Shown: positions 25,036 through 37,698, counted from the first letter of the stretch. The stretch is 64,000 nucleotides of DNA from Sorex araneus (GCF_027595985.1 NC_073312.1:5913928-5977927), one strand, 5' to 3'. Numbers and translations: made by a program. Notes: generated from the sequence alone by a model not told the origin.

Positions 25036-25204
25036 TTTTTTTCTTTTTGGGTCACACCCAGCAATGCACAGGGGCTACTCCTGGCTCTGCACTCAGGAAT
25101 CACTCCTGGCGGTGCTCAGGGGACCACGTGGGATGCTGGGAATCGAACCTGGGTCGGCCGCATGCAAGGCAAACGCCCTCCTCGCTGTGCTATGGCTCCA
25201 GCCC
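25036..25204 (-). mobile_element. tRNA-derived SINE, minus strand, with target-site duplication
   Basis: Full length. Flanks CTCTGGGTGATGTT (25022-25035) and CTCTGGGTAATGTT (25205-25218). It lies beside an older minus-strand copy. Confidence 0.95.
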
Positions 25205-26829
25205 CTCTGGGTAATGTTATGTGAGAACCAAGCAGGCGACGGGCAGGGCAGGGCAGGGCAGGGCCCGTCCTCTCTCCCGAGCCAGCGGTGAGTCTGGGGG
25301 CAGTCATGAGACCAAGGTGTGGTTGAAAGAATTCTCCGGGTTGCCGGCCCGAAAGCAGCCCGCAGGCATGGACGAACGCCACCCCCTCGGGAGGCTGAGC
25401 AGACTCACCGCCCCACCCAGAGAAGGGTGGGAGCTTCCAGAGAAACAACAGGCTGCGAGAAGATGAAAGGAGGCCCTTCGTCAAGGCGCTTCCTCTGTGC
25501 CAACGTCCGGCCTGCTCGCGTGCCTGCGTCAACGGCAGGCCCCTCGCCTGGAGAACGTCCCACTACAAGCCCTCCAGAACCCCAGACGGGCAGGACGCAC
25601 AGCTCCCGCCGCGGGTTTCCTGAGGAGAGATAAGGGCCCGGCGCTGTCGTCGTCTCCTCCTGGCGTTCTGTCCCGCGGGAGGGCAGGACCCGCCCTCTCC
25701 TCTCCCTGCACAGCGCAGTTCCTCACAGCAGCCTGAGGCCACAGGGCCCTGCGGGGACCAGTTCCCGCACTGTGGAGACCAAGGGAACCTCGGCTGCAGC
25801 TTGACGACTGCCCAGCGGGTCCAGGGGACCCTAGTGTCCATGCTGGGCAGGGAGTCCAGCAGACCTGACCGGTCTGGGCCACACCCCCCCACCCAAGCCT
25901 CCCTCCATCCCCACCTAGACGCTCCTCTGGGGAGGCTACGGCGGGCCGAGCAGGAAGCTCATGGCGTGTCTCTCTGAGGCTTTGTCTCCCTCATCCCCAC
26001 TCCTCCATCATTGGGGGGTCGAGGGGGGCCTTTGGGAGGCCTCCAGGACCACCTGCTCGGTCCTGCAGCAGACCGGAGGGGCTCAGCACTGCCCGTGTGC
26101 CACGCTGCCCCTCCCCCGCCCCCGCCTGCTGGGGGCACCCGGCTGGCCCTGGAGGCTGAGTGCCGGCTGAGACACAGGCCCTGGGGCTGCTGCTTCGCTG
26201 GCTCCGAGGAATGTCCAGGCTGGGCTCCTGGGCAGGGGGCAGGGGCCGCGTCCTCGTCTACACCTCACTCTCCCCCGCCCCGTTTCCGAGATCTCCGTCG
26301 AGAGGCGGAATGACTAAGTCTGTGGTTGACACTCGGGGAATCTGGGCTCAGGGCTCAGGGGAAGTACGTGCCGCCTTTGCACTTTCAATGGGAGGTTATT
26401 TCCCAGGGAAAGACTTGTTTGGGAGAGGGGACCCAGCCAGCCAGACTCGGGGGGCTGCTGGGGTCCACTCCCAGGGGTGTACTAGGAATTGAGCCGGGGG
26501 CGCCAGCCCATTTGAACCTTCCTCTCCTTAGCATCCCCGTCCCCCTGCCCCCAAACCTTTTGACGGAAATAAGAACAGCCATGATCAACTGAAACAAAAC
26601 CTCCGAGGTGCCAACCAGCCTCCAGACCGCCGGTGCCTGCCCCTCTCTAACCCGTCACAGACCTTTGCAAAGGTCGCTTTGCACAGTGACAAGGCATGTC
26701 ACCTCCCAGAGGGGCCCGAGCCCCTCAGTCAGATGGCTAGAGAGTGTGGAAGGGGCTTTCCAGGCAGACTAAACCAGCCCCAGCTTGGGTGACACTCCAT
26801 CCTACCATATTTGGCCTTTGCTAGTTGCT

Positions 26830-26985
26830 GTTCTGTGTTTGTCTGGGGGACCACAGTCGATGGCGCTCAGGGATCACCCAGAGGTCACTCCTGGTGGGGC
26901 TCAGATTAGGTGGCTCCAGGGATCAAACCCAGGTTGGCTGTGTGCCAGGCAAGAGCCCTACCTACTGTACTACCCCTCCGGCCCA
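26830..26985 (-). mobile_element. tRNA-derived SINE, minus strand, diverged
   Basis: GGGGACCACAGTCGATGGCG, CACTCCTGGTGGGGCTCAG and ATCAAACCCAGGTTGGCTG to CTCCGGCCC. Confidence 0.8.
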
Positions 26986-27063
26986 CTTGATATATTTTTT
27001 TAAGTTTCATATATTTATTCATTATTATAAACCCTAATACCTTGTGCATCAACATGTTGTTTT

Positions 27064-27240
27064 GGGGAGCCGGAGCGATAGCACAGTGGGGAGGGCATTT
27101 GCCTTGCATGCGGCGGACCCGGGTTCGATTCCCGGCATCCCATATGGTCCCCCAAGCACCGCCAGGAGTAATTCCTGAGTGCAAAGCCAGGAGTAACCCC
27201 TGTGCATCGCTGGGGGTGACCCAAAAACCAAAAAAAAAAA
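27064..27240 (+). mobile_element. tRNA-derived SINE with target-site duplication
   Basis: Full length. Flanks AACATGTTGTTTT at 27051-27063 and 27241-27253, exact. Landed at the T-rich edge of the next, opposite-strand SINE. Confidence 0.96.
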
Positions 27241-27253
27241 AACATGTTGTTTT

Positions 27254-27414
27254 GTTTTGGGACCACTACCCAGCGATGCTCAGGGGTCACTCCTGGCTCT
27301 GAACTAAGAAATTACTCCTGGTGGTGCTCGGGGGGCCGTTTGGGATGCCGGGGATCGAACCTAGGGGCAGTGCAAGCGCCCTCCCTGCTGTCTCATCACT
27401 CCGGCCCCCATTAT
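27254..27414 (-). mobile_element. tRNA-derived SINE, minus strand
   Basis: TGGGACCACTACCCAGCGAT to CATCACTCCGGCCCC; forms an inverted pair with the neighbouring copy. Confidence 0.85.
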
Positions 27415-28310
27415 CAACATTTAGGGGGAAATGTTTTCTGGTTGAGTGGGGAATTGTGTGTCTGGTTTCTGGAAACCTTTATTATCACAGCTTTGCGGTT
27501 CAGCGGGCCTGTCAGAAGTCTGGCTTCCTTTCCGCCACGGGCCATAATCTATACCCACTGAGAGCTTGGATGGGTCATCCGGGGCCCAGCCTGCTCCAGG
27601 GTCTCTGCTCTTCTTTCTGTCCCCTCTGCTGTCTGGATGGAGTAAAGCGGGTGACAGGCAGCACTGCCCCTGGGCCTCCGGCCCCGGTGACCACGCAGAA
27701 GGCCAGCAAGGCCGGAAGCTGCATTTGATCTTTCTCACTCTCCTCTGACCACTGAGAACCGGCCCCCCCAGGAGGCCGCTGGGAGAACAGAGCAGAGATC
27801 TTTCCTTGTTCTCTCCCGGTAGGTCCGGCCAACTGAAAGAAAAGCCAAGAGAACTCACAGGACACGATCAACACCCAACCCCGGGACCGGCAGTGTCAGT
27901 GGTTCTATTCTCCCTGTCTTGGGTCTTGAAAAGTCCGTTGGAGCATTCCAGACCAGCAGAAACAAACTGGGCTGTTAGCTGAAAACAAATAACCTGGTTT
28001 GCAAATGAAAGACCCCCTCTACCACTGCTATTCCTTTACCTTAACCTCCTCCTGCCAGCTAAATGGGACCCCCATACGCTGCTAATGGGGATTAAATTAG
28101 GGCAGCTGCCTTGAAAACCACCCTGCTGTTTTTCCAATGAGTAAAATAGGAATTATTGTAGGTCCCAGCAATTCCACGTGGTACATATCCAAGAGAAAGG
28201 AAAACATTGATTGACCCAGAATTTCACAAAAAGCTCTGGCTGATGGGCCACATCCGGACAAAGGGCTGTCGGTCAAATCAGGAAAAAAAGAAAAAAGAAA
28301 AAAGGCAGGG

Positions 28311-28477
28311 GCTGGGGCCGGAGAGACGGCACAGGACAGGGATGGTCCTTGCCTTGCATGAGGCTGACCAGGTTCCATCCCTGGCGTCCCATATGACCCC
28401 CGGGGCCCCTCCAGGGGCGATCCCTGAGCGCAGAGCTGGGAGGAAGCCCTGAGCACATGGGGGCCCCTCCACCAAAA
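28311..28477 (+). mobile_element. tRNA-derived SINE, older subfamily
   Basis: GGGGCCGGAGAGACGGCAC, CCTTGCCTTGCATGAGGCTG and GATCCCTGAGCGCAGAGC. Confidence 0.82.
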
Positions 28478-28487
28478 CAAAACTAGA

Positions 28488-28660
28488 GGGGCTGGAGCGA
28501 TAGCACAGCGGGGAGGGCGTTTGCCTTGCACGCGGCCGACCCGGGTTGATTCCCAGCATCCCATATGGTCCCCTGAGCACGGCCAGGGGTAATTCCCGAG
28601 TGCAGAGCCAGGAGTAACCCCTGTGCATCGCCAGGTGTGACCCAAAAAGAAGAAAAAAAA
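28488..28660 (+). mobile_element. tRNA-derived SINE with target-site duplication
   Basis: Full length; flanks AAAACTAGAG at 28478-28487 and 28661-28670. Confidence 0.95.
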
Positions 28661-28827
28661 AAAACTAGAGCCCAGCACTGATCACGTGGAGGTGTCAGCC
28701 TATAAACCAAGGCTCTGAGCAGGAAGGGGGCATTCCGGGGGACCAGGAGTCGTACTCGTAGGCCGTGTCCATCGGGGAGTTGGAGAGGTTAAGAGGTAGT
28801 AATATCCGAGGATGCAGTTTCTGTCTT

Positions 28828-28969
28828 CCCTCCCTCCCCACCTCCCTCCCCACCTCCCTCCCTCCCCACCTCCCTCCCTCCCTCTCTCTCCCTCTCTCAT
28901 CCTCTCTCTCCCTCTCTCTTTCTCTCTCTCTCCTTCTCTCTCTCTCTCCCTCTCTCTCTTTCTCTCTCT

Positions 28970-29033
<64 letters not shown>
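28828..29033. repeat. Polypyrimidine tract (CCCT/CT)n
   Basis: About 205 bp of almost pure pyrimidine on the plus strand, moving from CCTCCCC units to CT repeats. Confidence 0.95.
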
Positions 29034-29035
<2 letters not shown>

Positions 29036-30799
29036 GGCTACACCTGGCAGTGCTCAGAGTACCCTATGCCCTATGCCGTGCCAAGAAGAGCCAGCTCCAG
29101 GCGAGGCCCGTGCCTGAACCCCTGTGCCACTTTCCCCTCCTAGTTTGGCCACAGGCGGCAGGTTCAGGGACACGGGCAGGGACCTGCCGGGCACGTGCTT
29201 TGCACGAGCCAACACCCTTGTCCCCTGCAAGAGTCTCCTTTTTGGAAACAGGAAGCGATGGTGGCATGGGGCCGTGAAGCCACCAAATCATCCATCCGCT
29301 TTCCGGGGTAGAAGGAAGAGACTCGATTAGATCTGCGTTGGGCTTCTGGGGACACGCCGAGCAGCCTGCGGCCGGAGTCTCAGCACCGAGGAGCCCCCCG
29401 AGAAGCGCGTATCATCGGGGCACACTCACCGGGAGCAGTGACCCCGCAGCCCCCGGTGCTCCTCAGTGAGGCAGGACCTCCGGGGATCCCATTTGCTCGG
29501 CGCCTTGCTCAGGGCCACCACGTTACCTCCCGCCCTGTGCGGGGAGTGGGCTCCGATGGGCCGGCTGGCTGTCCCGGGCCCCATGAGATGCTGAGTGCTC
29601 CGTGCCCAGTGCTCAGTGGCGTTCACGTTCTTCCCTCTGCATTGTTCCGCTTCCAGTGTGGCCTTCCGCAGCCCCGTCCTGAACGTCAAGGTGCAGCCAC
29701 ACACGAAGCCGGAGAATCACAGTGGGGGGGGGGGGGGAACTTTTCCCCTGGGGTCCCGGCTCCGGCCCACAGACTCACCTCCTCACGGGCGGTGCGGGGA
29801 TGGAATGAAGTCTCTGCTCCTTAGGAGAGCCCCGAGCCTCGCCTTCCCAAGCCCGCTCTGGGGCCAGGGGCGCGCTCCGTGAAGCGCGTGGCTTACACGC
29901 ATGAGCCCCGGGCTCCGTCCCCGGCACTGCGAACCCGCAGGCCAGGAACTCCAAGACCAAAGTCGGTTCTCAAGGCACCAGCCTTCCTGCGCCCAGGGCC
30001 TGTGGCTTGCGAGCCTACGTCTCAGGAAGACCAAGCCCGACCTCTGCCAGCACTCAAAGGGAAGTCAGGAAATGCTTGCTGAGGGCCCGGCCCCTGGGTT
30101 TGAGGTTCAAGAGGAAACAGAGTCGCACCCAGGGGGATACGCACTTCTCGGCAGAGCAGGAAAGGCAGGCGGGCCAAGTGCCACGAAAGACTCCGGAGAG
30201 GGGCCCGGGCCCTGGGGTGAGCCTGGGGGTCACCGGCTTCATGCAGGGAAACAGGCCGGGAGCATGTTCTAACATGACACCAGACTTACACGGGAGGGGA
30301 GGAGAAGCACAGACGGCCCAGACCGGCCACGCTCTGCACACAGGCTCTCTCGGACACAGCGGTTCCCTCTCTGAGCCCCGTCCCCCCCCCCCGCCTGTTC
30401 TGGGGCTGCTGCTATCTGGGGTCTCTCACCCCGGTCCCTCGAGAACTTCAAACCCACCGTGTCCACCTCTGTGCTGGACATTTCTCCACTGCCCAGGCAG
30501 CCTCCACGTGACAGGAAGAGAGCAGCTGCCCGCACCCCAGGAGGAACCCACCAGAGAGGCCCCAGGGAAAGCGACAGGAGGCCCGCGGCCCCGAGACCCC
30601 CGAAGACGGGCAGGAACTCTCCCGCTCATGGACATCCCCGCAGGGCCAGCGTGCCTCCGTCTCTGGGAAGAGATGCTGATGCTGCCCTCCGGGCCGAGCA
30701 GCCCAGCCAATGAGAGGCCCCGGTGAGCAGCCAGGGAAAGTCAAAGTCATCACACGCCCAACACCACTCCCTCCAATGAGCTCTGCCTCCCACGGCCCT

Positions 30800-30839
30800 T
30801 TCAAATGTATAGAAGTTGCTCCTGGTCTTTATTCTGGGG

Positions 30840-30911
<72 letters not shown>

Positions 30912-30973
30912 CATAAGGTCTCCTTTCAAATGTATATAAGTTGTTCCTGGTTTTTATTCTGTGTGTGTGTGTT

Positions 30974-31065
<92 letters not shown>

Positions 31066-31116
31066 GATCATAAGGTCTCCTTTCAAATGTATATAAGTTG
31101 CTCCTGGTTTTTATTC

Positions 31117-31171
<55 letters not shown>

Positions 31172-31172
31172 A
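30800..31172. repeat. Three units combining a unique block with GT and GA runs
   Basis: The block TTTCAAATGTATATAAGTTG plus TCCTGG-TTTATTCTG occurs at about 30800, 30925 and 31080. Each is followed by a GT run, and the first two also by a GA run ending GGATCATAAGGTCTCC. Confidence 0.93.
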
Positions 31173-32867
31173 TCATGAATGAGACCAAATTACCTTTTCA
31201 CTGTTCCCAAGTGAATCTGTTCTGCTGGTGAAACAATCGAAGCACTTTTGCCTGAGGTCAGCTTTATAGATCAAGTCCCTTAGTCTCTAGGACAGCTTCT
31301 GAGAAATAAATGCGCTGTTAGGGCCCAGAGGGATGACACGCAGCCTGGAAGGCTTCTGATGACGAGTTCAGGCCCCGGGGCTGCCACCTGCTCTGAGACA
31401 GATCCTGGCAGCTCTGCCACTTACAGCCCTGGTGCCACCACGCACCCGGCTACAAAACAGTCTGAGCAGCACGGCCAGACAAGTGGGATGGTCACTGTGA
31501 GAGCGGCCGGGAGGGCCGAGCGCGGGTTCCACATACAAGAGACCCGGCCTCTTCCTGACCCTGCTGGTTCCCCACCTGCCCCCCTCGCCCCGACCCCCAC
31601 ACCACCAGGAGCAACCCCTGGGCATAAGCAAGGGGCAAACCCTGAGCACCACTGCACGGGGCCCCCCAAACCAAGCAGGCACAAAGGGGGTGGGAGAGGA
31701 GGGACCAGAGACAGAGAAAAGCGTCTCTAGGAGCTGCGGCAGAGCGAGCATGTGCCAAGTGCTCCCCAGGGATGCGCCCGACCCGACCTTTCTCAGCCTC
31801 TGTTTCCTTCCGGTCCCCACCCCCACCCTAACAGCAGGCCCCCTAGTTTCATGCCTTGGACCCCCCACTCATGCTCGACGTTCCCCTGTCAAGCTCCCTG
31901 GCACTGCCCGTGGGGCCCTCGGCTGCGCTGGTCCCGGGAAAGCACCTTCGTGAGTGTGGCCAGTGTTAGGGCGGCCAGGGTGGCACCTTTGAAGCCGGCA
32001 CCTGCGGCTCCATAAAGGCACCGCCCCGGGCCCCACCCAAACCCCTGGGAGCCACAACAAAGGACCACTCAGGGACCTGGGGCCCCCTCACCCCACTCCA
32101 GCCAAGCCCCACCGGGCAGAAGCAGGACCCAGCTCTGAGTTAGCCGCACCCCGGCCCCAGGGCCCCAGGCCTCCTTTCCTTCCCTAAGAGCCCACCCTTA
32201 GAGAGAGGTGGGCGTCATCTTATTAGCCCCTCCTGAGCCGTGAGGCCCACCCGGGAGCGCTCTCTTCCCAGTGAACCCCATTTCTGCCTGACTCTCCTCT
32301 TGGACTCTGTCTCTTCCTCTCCGCGGCCCGTCTCGGCCCTCTCCCTCCGCCTGGGCATGGCCCAGCACAGCCTCACTCTGTGCCTGGACATTTGCGAGCG
32401 GAGCCGTTCCCCCCAGCCTTCCCAGCCCCCCCCCCGAGGAACTGGCACCTCTTCCTACAAAGAAGCTGGACGTCTGTCTAAAGTTCAGTCACCCGTTTCT
32501 CTGCTTCTAGTTCCTCTCTTCTCATCACCAAAGGCCAGGCTACGTTTCTCGCACAGGGAAAGGACCTTCCAACTTCTAGAAGCTTCTGACACTCCCGGGC
32601 TACCTTCGGAGGCGGTGTTTGACAACAGTCGGAGAAGTGGGGTTGGCTTTGGCCAAAGCAGAGGGGTCAGTGCGAATCCTGGGGAGCCTGGTCAGACGCA
32701 GGAGGACACCCCCGTGACTGCTAGTCAGCAGGGCCATCAACTGAGCAGAGCTGGACAGGGCAGTGAACCCATCCGCAGTCAAGCGTCGCCTCTCACTCAG
32801 TGGGTCACAGACCTAGTGCAACAGGTACACAGGGGAAGCAATCAGAAAATATCTTTAAGGCTGGGGA

Positions 32868-33648
32868 GGGCTGGAGCTATAGCACAGCGGTTGGGCGTTT
32901 GCCTTGTACACGGCCAACCCAGGTTCGATTCCTCCGTCCCTCTCGGAGAGCCTGGCAAGCTACCGAGAGTATCCTGCCTGCATGGCAGAGCCTGGCAAAC
33001 TCCCTGTGGCATATTCGATATGCCAAAAACAGTCACAACTGTTAGGGCGCGGATTGAAATCTCCCTTACCGACAAAGAGTCCAGAGACTGCAAACAGCAA
33101 GCAGGGTTTATTGTGAGACTGGCTAGCCAGGGTCCAGCCGCCTACACGGACACGCAGGTCCAGCAGGTTGGGCAAGACCCCGAGCTTCTCCAAAGGAGAT
33201 CTTATATAGGCCTTCCCAACCATTACAGCAGAGCCCGCGCGTTTCATAGCCAATAGATTTGTAATGTTGCAAACTTTCTTAACCAATCCATTTAAAAGGA
33301 CATCACTCCTTAGCCTATGGTTTTAGAGAACAGTATTCACGCCAATACTCAGGAATGTCCCGGTTCTGGGGCAGTCCTGGGTCTTGTGACATGGGTCTTG
33401 TGATATGCATCTGGTTATCTGGTCTGACCACCACCCTTTTTGCGACCCAGGGCGCCTGGTTCCAAATTCCTTGCTCAGGGACAGATAGACAAGTTATTTC
33501 ACAATGCAGGTTCCTGTAAAAAGAATCTTAAGACAGTTAAATAGATTCCTATGGCCTGTCCTGGAATTCCTGGGCCAGTCCTCACAACAACAAGTCTCAC
33601 ACTGGAGATGTTATTGGTGCCCGCTCGAGCAAATTGATGAGCAACGGG
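32868..33648 (+). mobile_element. Composite SINE (tRNA head, distinct 3' body), split by the solo LTR
   Basis: The tRNA-type head (GCTATAGCACAGCGG, then GGTTCGATTCC) leads into a body different from the common SINE: CCGTCCCTCTCGGAGAGCCT, TATTCGATATGCC. The left half is 32868-33039; the right half is 33585-33648 (ATGTTATTGGTGCCCGCTCG ... GAGCAACGGG). Confidence 0.88.
33040..33584 (-). mobile_element. Solo LTR of an endogenous retrovirus (class I-like)
   Basis: A 545-bp insertion that begins TG and ends CA (plus-strand reading) and is flanked by a 4-bp direct repeat, CAAC (33036-33039 and 33585-33588). It sits inside a composite SINE whose two halves join cleanly if it is removed. In the minus direction it has a TATA-like element (CTATATAAG, about 33201-33209) and an AATAAA signal about 95 nt later (33107-33112), the U3-R-U5 order of an LTR. 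No internal viral genes are present. A 4-bp duplication fits gammaretrovirus-like (class I) elements. Confidence 0.85.
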
Positions 33649-33649
33649 A

Positions 33650-33805
33650 AGGCTAGGGAGAGAGTACAGCAAGTAAAGTGCTTGCCTTCCATGTGGCTGA
33701 CCTGGAGATGCCCTGAGCCCAGTCAGGAGTGAGCCCTAGTACAAAGTCAGAAGTAATTCCTGAGCCCAAATGGGTGTGACCGCAAACCCAAAATAAACCA
33801 AAAAA
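33650..33805 (+). mobile_element. tRNA-derived SINE, diverged
   Basis: GGGAGAGAGTACAGCAAGT, GTGCTTGCCTTCCATGTGGC and AGTAATTCCTGAGCCCAAAT; follows the composite SINE directly. Confidence 0.75.
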
Positions 33806-33850
33806 AGAACTGCAGAAAGCAATCCACCAAAAAAGAATTGTAAAAGCAAT

Positions 33851-33863
33851 CTCTCTCTCTCTT

Positions 33864-33953
<90 letters not shown>
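33851..33953. repeat. (CT)n(CA)n compound microsatellite
   Basis: CT run to 33899, then CA run 33899-33953. Confidence 0.95.
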
Positions 33954-33954
<1 letters not shown>

Positions 33955-34084
33955 GTTTTTTCCCCATGTCAGGAGTTGAACCGTGGTCTCATGTCTCTAA
34001 GGCCTACACTTTACCACTGGTTCCTACCACTGCCCCACCCCTGGCTCCCCATCATATTTTTTAAACTCATGAGGGCACACAACA

Positions 34085-35068
34085 AAGTAATAAAGGCACA
34101 GGATGTCCCTATCCATCTTTTTGTTGCATTTGGGGATCATGAGGATGGATTCCAGTGTCTTGGAGCACGTCTCAGTAACGCCGTTAAAACGGGCTAAGCT
34201 CAAACTATCTGGGAAACTGAAGAGGAATCTTCAAGGAAACAACCACAGGGCAGAGACAACAAAAACAAAAACAAACAAATGGGATTGCATCAAATTAAAA
34301 AGCGTCTGTGTCGTGGAAGAAACCCAAACTCTAATCAAAAGACAGCCCATGGAACGGGGGAAAATACTGGCCCACAATGCTTCTGAGAAAGGAGTGAGGT
34401 CCAAGAGCTACAAAGCACTCACTGAATCTTAGCCACAAAAATATCCAACGACCCCATCTACAAGTCAGGCGAGGAGATAAACAGATACTTCCCTGCAGAA
34501 GACACACAGAGGGCCAAGATATGAAAATGTGCCTGGTGTCATCCTTCATGATTAGGGAAATGCAAATCAAAACTACAATGAGATATCATCTCACACCTGT
34601 GAGAATGACACGTATCCAAAAAGTCTGGAAACAGCCAGCGTTGGCGGGGTCGTGGTGGGAAAGGAACCCTCAGCCACTGTTGGGGTGTCACCTGGGTCGG
34701 TCTCTATGGAAAGCAATAGAGAGATTTCTAAAAGAAATAAATATATAGGAAGAGAACCGCCATATGACCCAACGAGACCATTTCCCGGTACATATCCCCC
34801 AAACACAAAAACATCTTTTCAAAGAGACATATGCACATCTCTGCGCTTCGGACAATAACCAAGATGCAGAAACAACCCCAATGCACAACTACGGAGAACG
34901 GGTCCAGAGCAGTGGCGAGTATACACAATAGGACGCTGTGCAGCTCTAAGAAAGAACAAAACCATGCCGTTTGCAGAAGCAGGGATGGAGCTGGAGGAGG
35001 TGATGCAGAGTCAGTCGGTCAGCAGGAAAGAGACAGATACAGGATGGTCTCTTCAGGAATGGGATTAA
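34085..35068 (+). mobile_element. Degenerate L1 ORF2 C-terminal fragment
   Basis: Fragmentary reading in several frames shows ORF2 C-terminal phrases, such as NKWDCIKLKS near 34280, MQIKTTMRYHLTPVRMTRIQK at about 34560-34620, and PPYDPTRPFPGTYPPN at 34750. Many stops and frameshifts show an older copy than the one at 38.4 kb. A TCT-CA microsatellite lies just before it. Confidence 0.85.
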
Positions 35069-35082
35069 CGACACAGAGTGAT

Positions 35083-35257
35083 GGGGCTGGAGCAATAGCA
35101 CAGCGGGGAGGGCGTTTGCCTTGCATGTAGCCGACCGGGGTTCAATCCCCAGCATCCCATACAGTCCCTGCCCGGAGCACCACCAGGAGTAGTTCCTGAG
35201 TGCAGAGCCAGGAGCAACCCCTGTGCATCACTGGGTGTGACAAAAAAAAAAAAAAAA
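35083..35257 (+). mobile_element. tRNA-derived SINE
   Basis: Full-length common type with a 15-bp A tail; inserted at the 3' end of the old L1 fragment. Confidence 0.93.
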
Positions 35258-35443
35258 GACACATAGCAAGGTGGCAGTGACAAAGAGCCAGAGGCAACAT
35301 CATGGTCCTCTGAGCCACAGGATTGACTTGGGGGTAGAGGAGAGAAAGGGGTGTTAGGGCCGTTGTGGGGGCTGCAGACACCAGTGACGGGTGCCACGTT
35401 GGAACTTCACGCGTGAGAAACCATCATTAGCAATACTGTAATC

Positions 35444-35626
35444 GGGGGCAGGAGCGGTAGCACAGCGGGGAGGGCACTGGCCTTGCATGCGGTCAACCCG
35501 GGTTCGAGCCCCAGCATCCCATATGGTTCCCTGAGCACCGCCAGGAGTGATTCCTGAGTGCAGAGCCTGGAGTCACCCCTGAGCATCACTGGGTGTGACC
35601 CAAAAAGAAAAGAAAACAAAACAACA
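35444..35626 (+). mobile_element. tRNA-derived SINE with target-site duplication
   Basis: Flanks CAATACTGTAA (35431-35441) and CAGTACTGTAA (35627-35637); one mismatch. Confidence 0.93.
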
Positions 35627-36046
35627 CAGTACTGTAAACCACAGACTCTCCATAAAACATTATAAAAACAAAAACAAAACGTGCCGAGCGCTTTCGGTGC
35701 ACCGGGCTCTGTGGTGGTGCTGGGACAGAGCCAGGAGGTGGACAGACGGACAGACCAGTTCCCGTCCACAAGGGGCTGATCTAGTTTCCCTTTCACGCCA
35801 GGTACACACGGTTGTAGACTGGGGTGGGGCAGCGCCCAGGGCCCGTTTCCAGGCTGGCAGAATTGCTGGTCAGACTCAGCCCCGTCTCGAGGCTCCTGAA
35901 GCGCATCTCACCGGGGAGGCAGCCTGACGCTTGCGGCCATGGGCACACCTGCTGAGGGCAGGCCCACCGGGGTGCTTTCCCCCTTGATGAATTCAAGGTC
36001 AAACGGATCAGAGACCTGAGTTAAACCTACCGAACCCTCCACTCTT

Positions 36047-36226
36047 TTTTGTTTTTGTTTTTGCTTTTTGGGTCACACCCAGCGATGCTCAGGGGTTACT
36101 CCTGGCTTTGCACGAAGGAATTACTCCTGGCGGTGCTTGGGGGACCATATGGGATGCCGAGGATCGAACCCGGGTCGGCCGCATGCAAGGCAAACGCCCT
36201 ACCCGCTGTGCTATCACTCCAGCCCC
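36047..36226 (-). mobile_element. tRNA-derived SINE, minus strand, with target-site duplication
   Basis: Full length. Identical flanks CGAACCCTCCACTCTT at 36031-36046 and 36227-36242. Confidence 0.96.
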
Positions 36227-37141
36227 CGAACCCTCCACTCTTGACCTAAACGCATCCTCGCCATGCAGATGACATCCACCCCACCCCCACAGGTCCCGTC
36301 CACCCTGACGGAGAGCAGCTGACGTGGGCTTCGAACACCAGGGGGCAGAGCCAGCTATTGGGTGAGTCATTCCGTGGGGATGTCTCACTGGCCTTAGAAT
36401 ACGGATCTTCCCGAGTCACGTATCAGGGGAGCACGTGCCTTGGTGGAGACGCGCTGGTTCATTCTCCGCCTGTGAGGGCTCTCCCAGGCGCAGATTGCGG
36501 CCACGTTCTCTTTTAACTCGCCCTGAACCAGAGACAGCCACTCGTGTCTCTCACCTATTTCTCATCCCCCACCCCCCTGCCCTACCCGCCCTCCGCCCAC
36601 AGCAGAGATCTCTGGTCCAGAGGAAGCCGTTGGAGGTTCCTGATTAGACTTCCCCGAGCACAGTAATCCTTGTGCAGGAAAAGCCGCACGCCAGGCTGGA
36701 TCCCAGCAGCGACCCTTGGCAGCCTGTATGCACGCCTGTCCTGTCTCTACGGCAGAGAATGAGGCTCGCCCGGGAGCCAGAGTAAAGTCCCAGAACAACG
36801 TGGATCCTTTCGGGCCGGGAGGGAGCTGCCCCCAGAGCCTGGGAAGCTCCCGGTGCCTCCCCAGCCGCAGAGAGGGGGCTGCGAACAGACACAGCCCCAG
36901 GCAGGACGCTGGGACGAGGACGCAAAAGAGGGTCACTGTTCTAAGACCACCAGAGGCTTCTGCTCTCTGGCTCTCGGGAGGATGATCTTGAGGGAAGGAG
37001 GGCCTGGGGGCTACACCCTGCAGTGCTCAGTGCCCCGGACACCATTAGCCCTGGGGACCAAACCCAGGCCTCCCGCACAGAGAGTCCAAACTCAGTTTTT
37101 TGTGCGACCCAGCTCCAGTCCGGATATTTCAAACATCATGA

Positions 37142-37328
37142 CGGGGGGCCGGAGTGATAGCACAGTGGGTAGGGCGTTTGCCTTGCACGCGGCCGACCCG
37201 GGTTCGATCCCCGGCATCCCATATGGTCCCCCAAGCACCACCAGGAGTAATTCCTGAGTGCAAAGCCAGGAGTAACCCCTGAGCATCGCTGGGTGTGACC
37301 CAAAAAGCAAAAAAAAAAAAAAAAAAAA
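37142..37328 (+). mobile_element. tRNA-derived SINE with target-site duplication
   Basis: Full length. Identical flanks TCAAACATCATGA at 37129-37141 and 37329-37341 (last base differs in context only). Confidence 0.96.
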
Positions 37329-37540
37329 TCAAACATCATGAGAAAACATTTATAGGGAGGTAGAGGTAGAGGCAGGGAACGAATCAACATTCTCTCAGAA
37401 ATTGCAAATGACCAGTATTGACAAAAATCATAAAAGCAAGCATAAACCGTTTCTGTGTAGGGGAAAAAAAAAAGATAACCGACACCGTAGCTGCCCAAAT
37501 CAAATAAAGATCACCTCTGGAAATAGTTTGTTTTCTTCTG

Positions 37541-37698
37541 GCTTGGGTTTGGGGGGCACGCCCAGCCGTGCTCAGGGCTTCCTCCTGGCTCTGTGCTCAG
37601 GGATCACTCCTGGCAGGGCTCCGGGGATGATAAGGGGTGCCGGGGATGGAACCCCGGTCAGCAGCATACAAGACAACCCATGCTATCTCTCCAAATCC
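37541..37698 (-). mobile_element. tRNA-derived SINE, minus strand, diverged
   Basis: GGGGGGCACGCCCAGCCGTG, CTCCTGGCTCTGTGCTCAGG and GATGGAACCCCGGTCAGC. Confidence 0.8.

Noticed and set aside
32240..33256. 338-codon open frame on the plus strand
   Set aside because: No recognisable domain. It runs through a SINE and into the solo LTR, so it is a chance frame.
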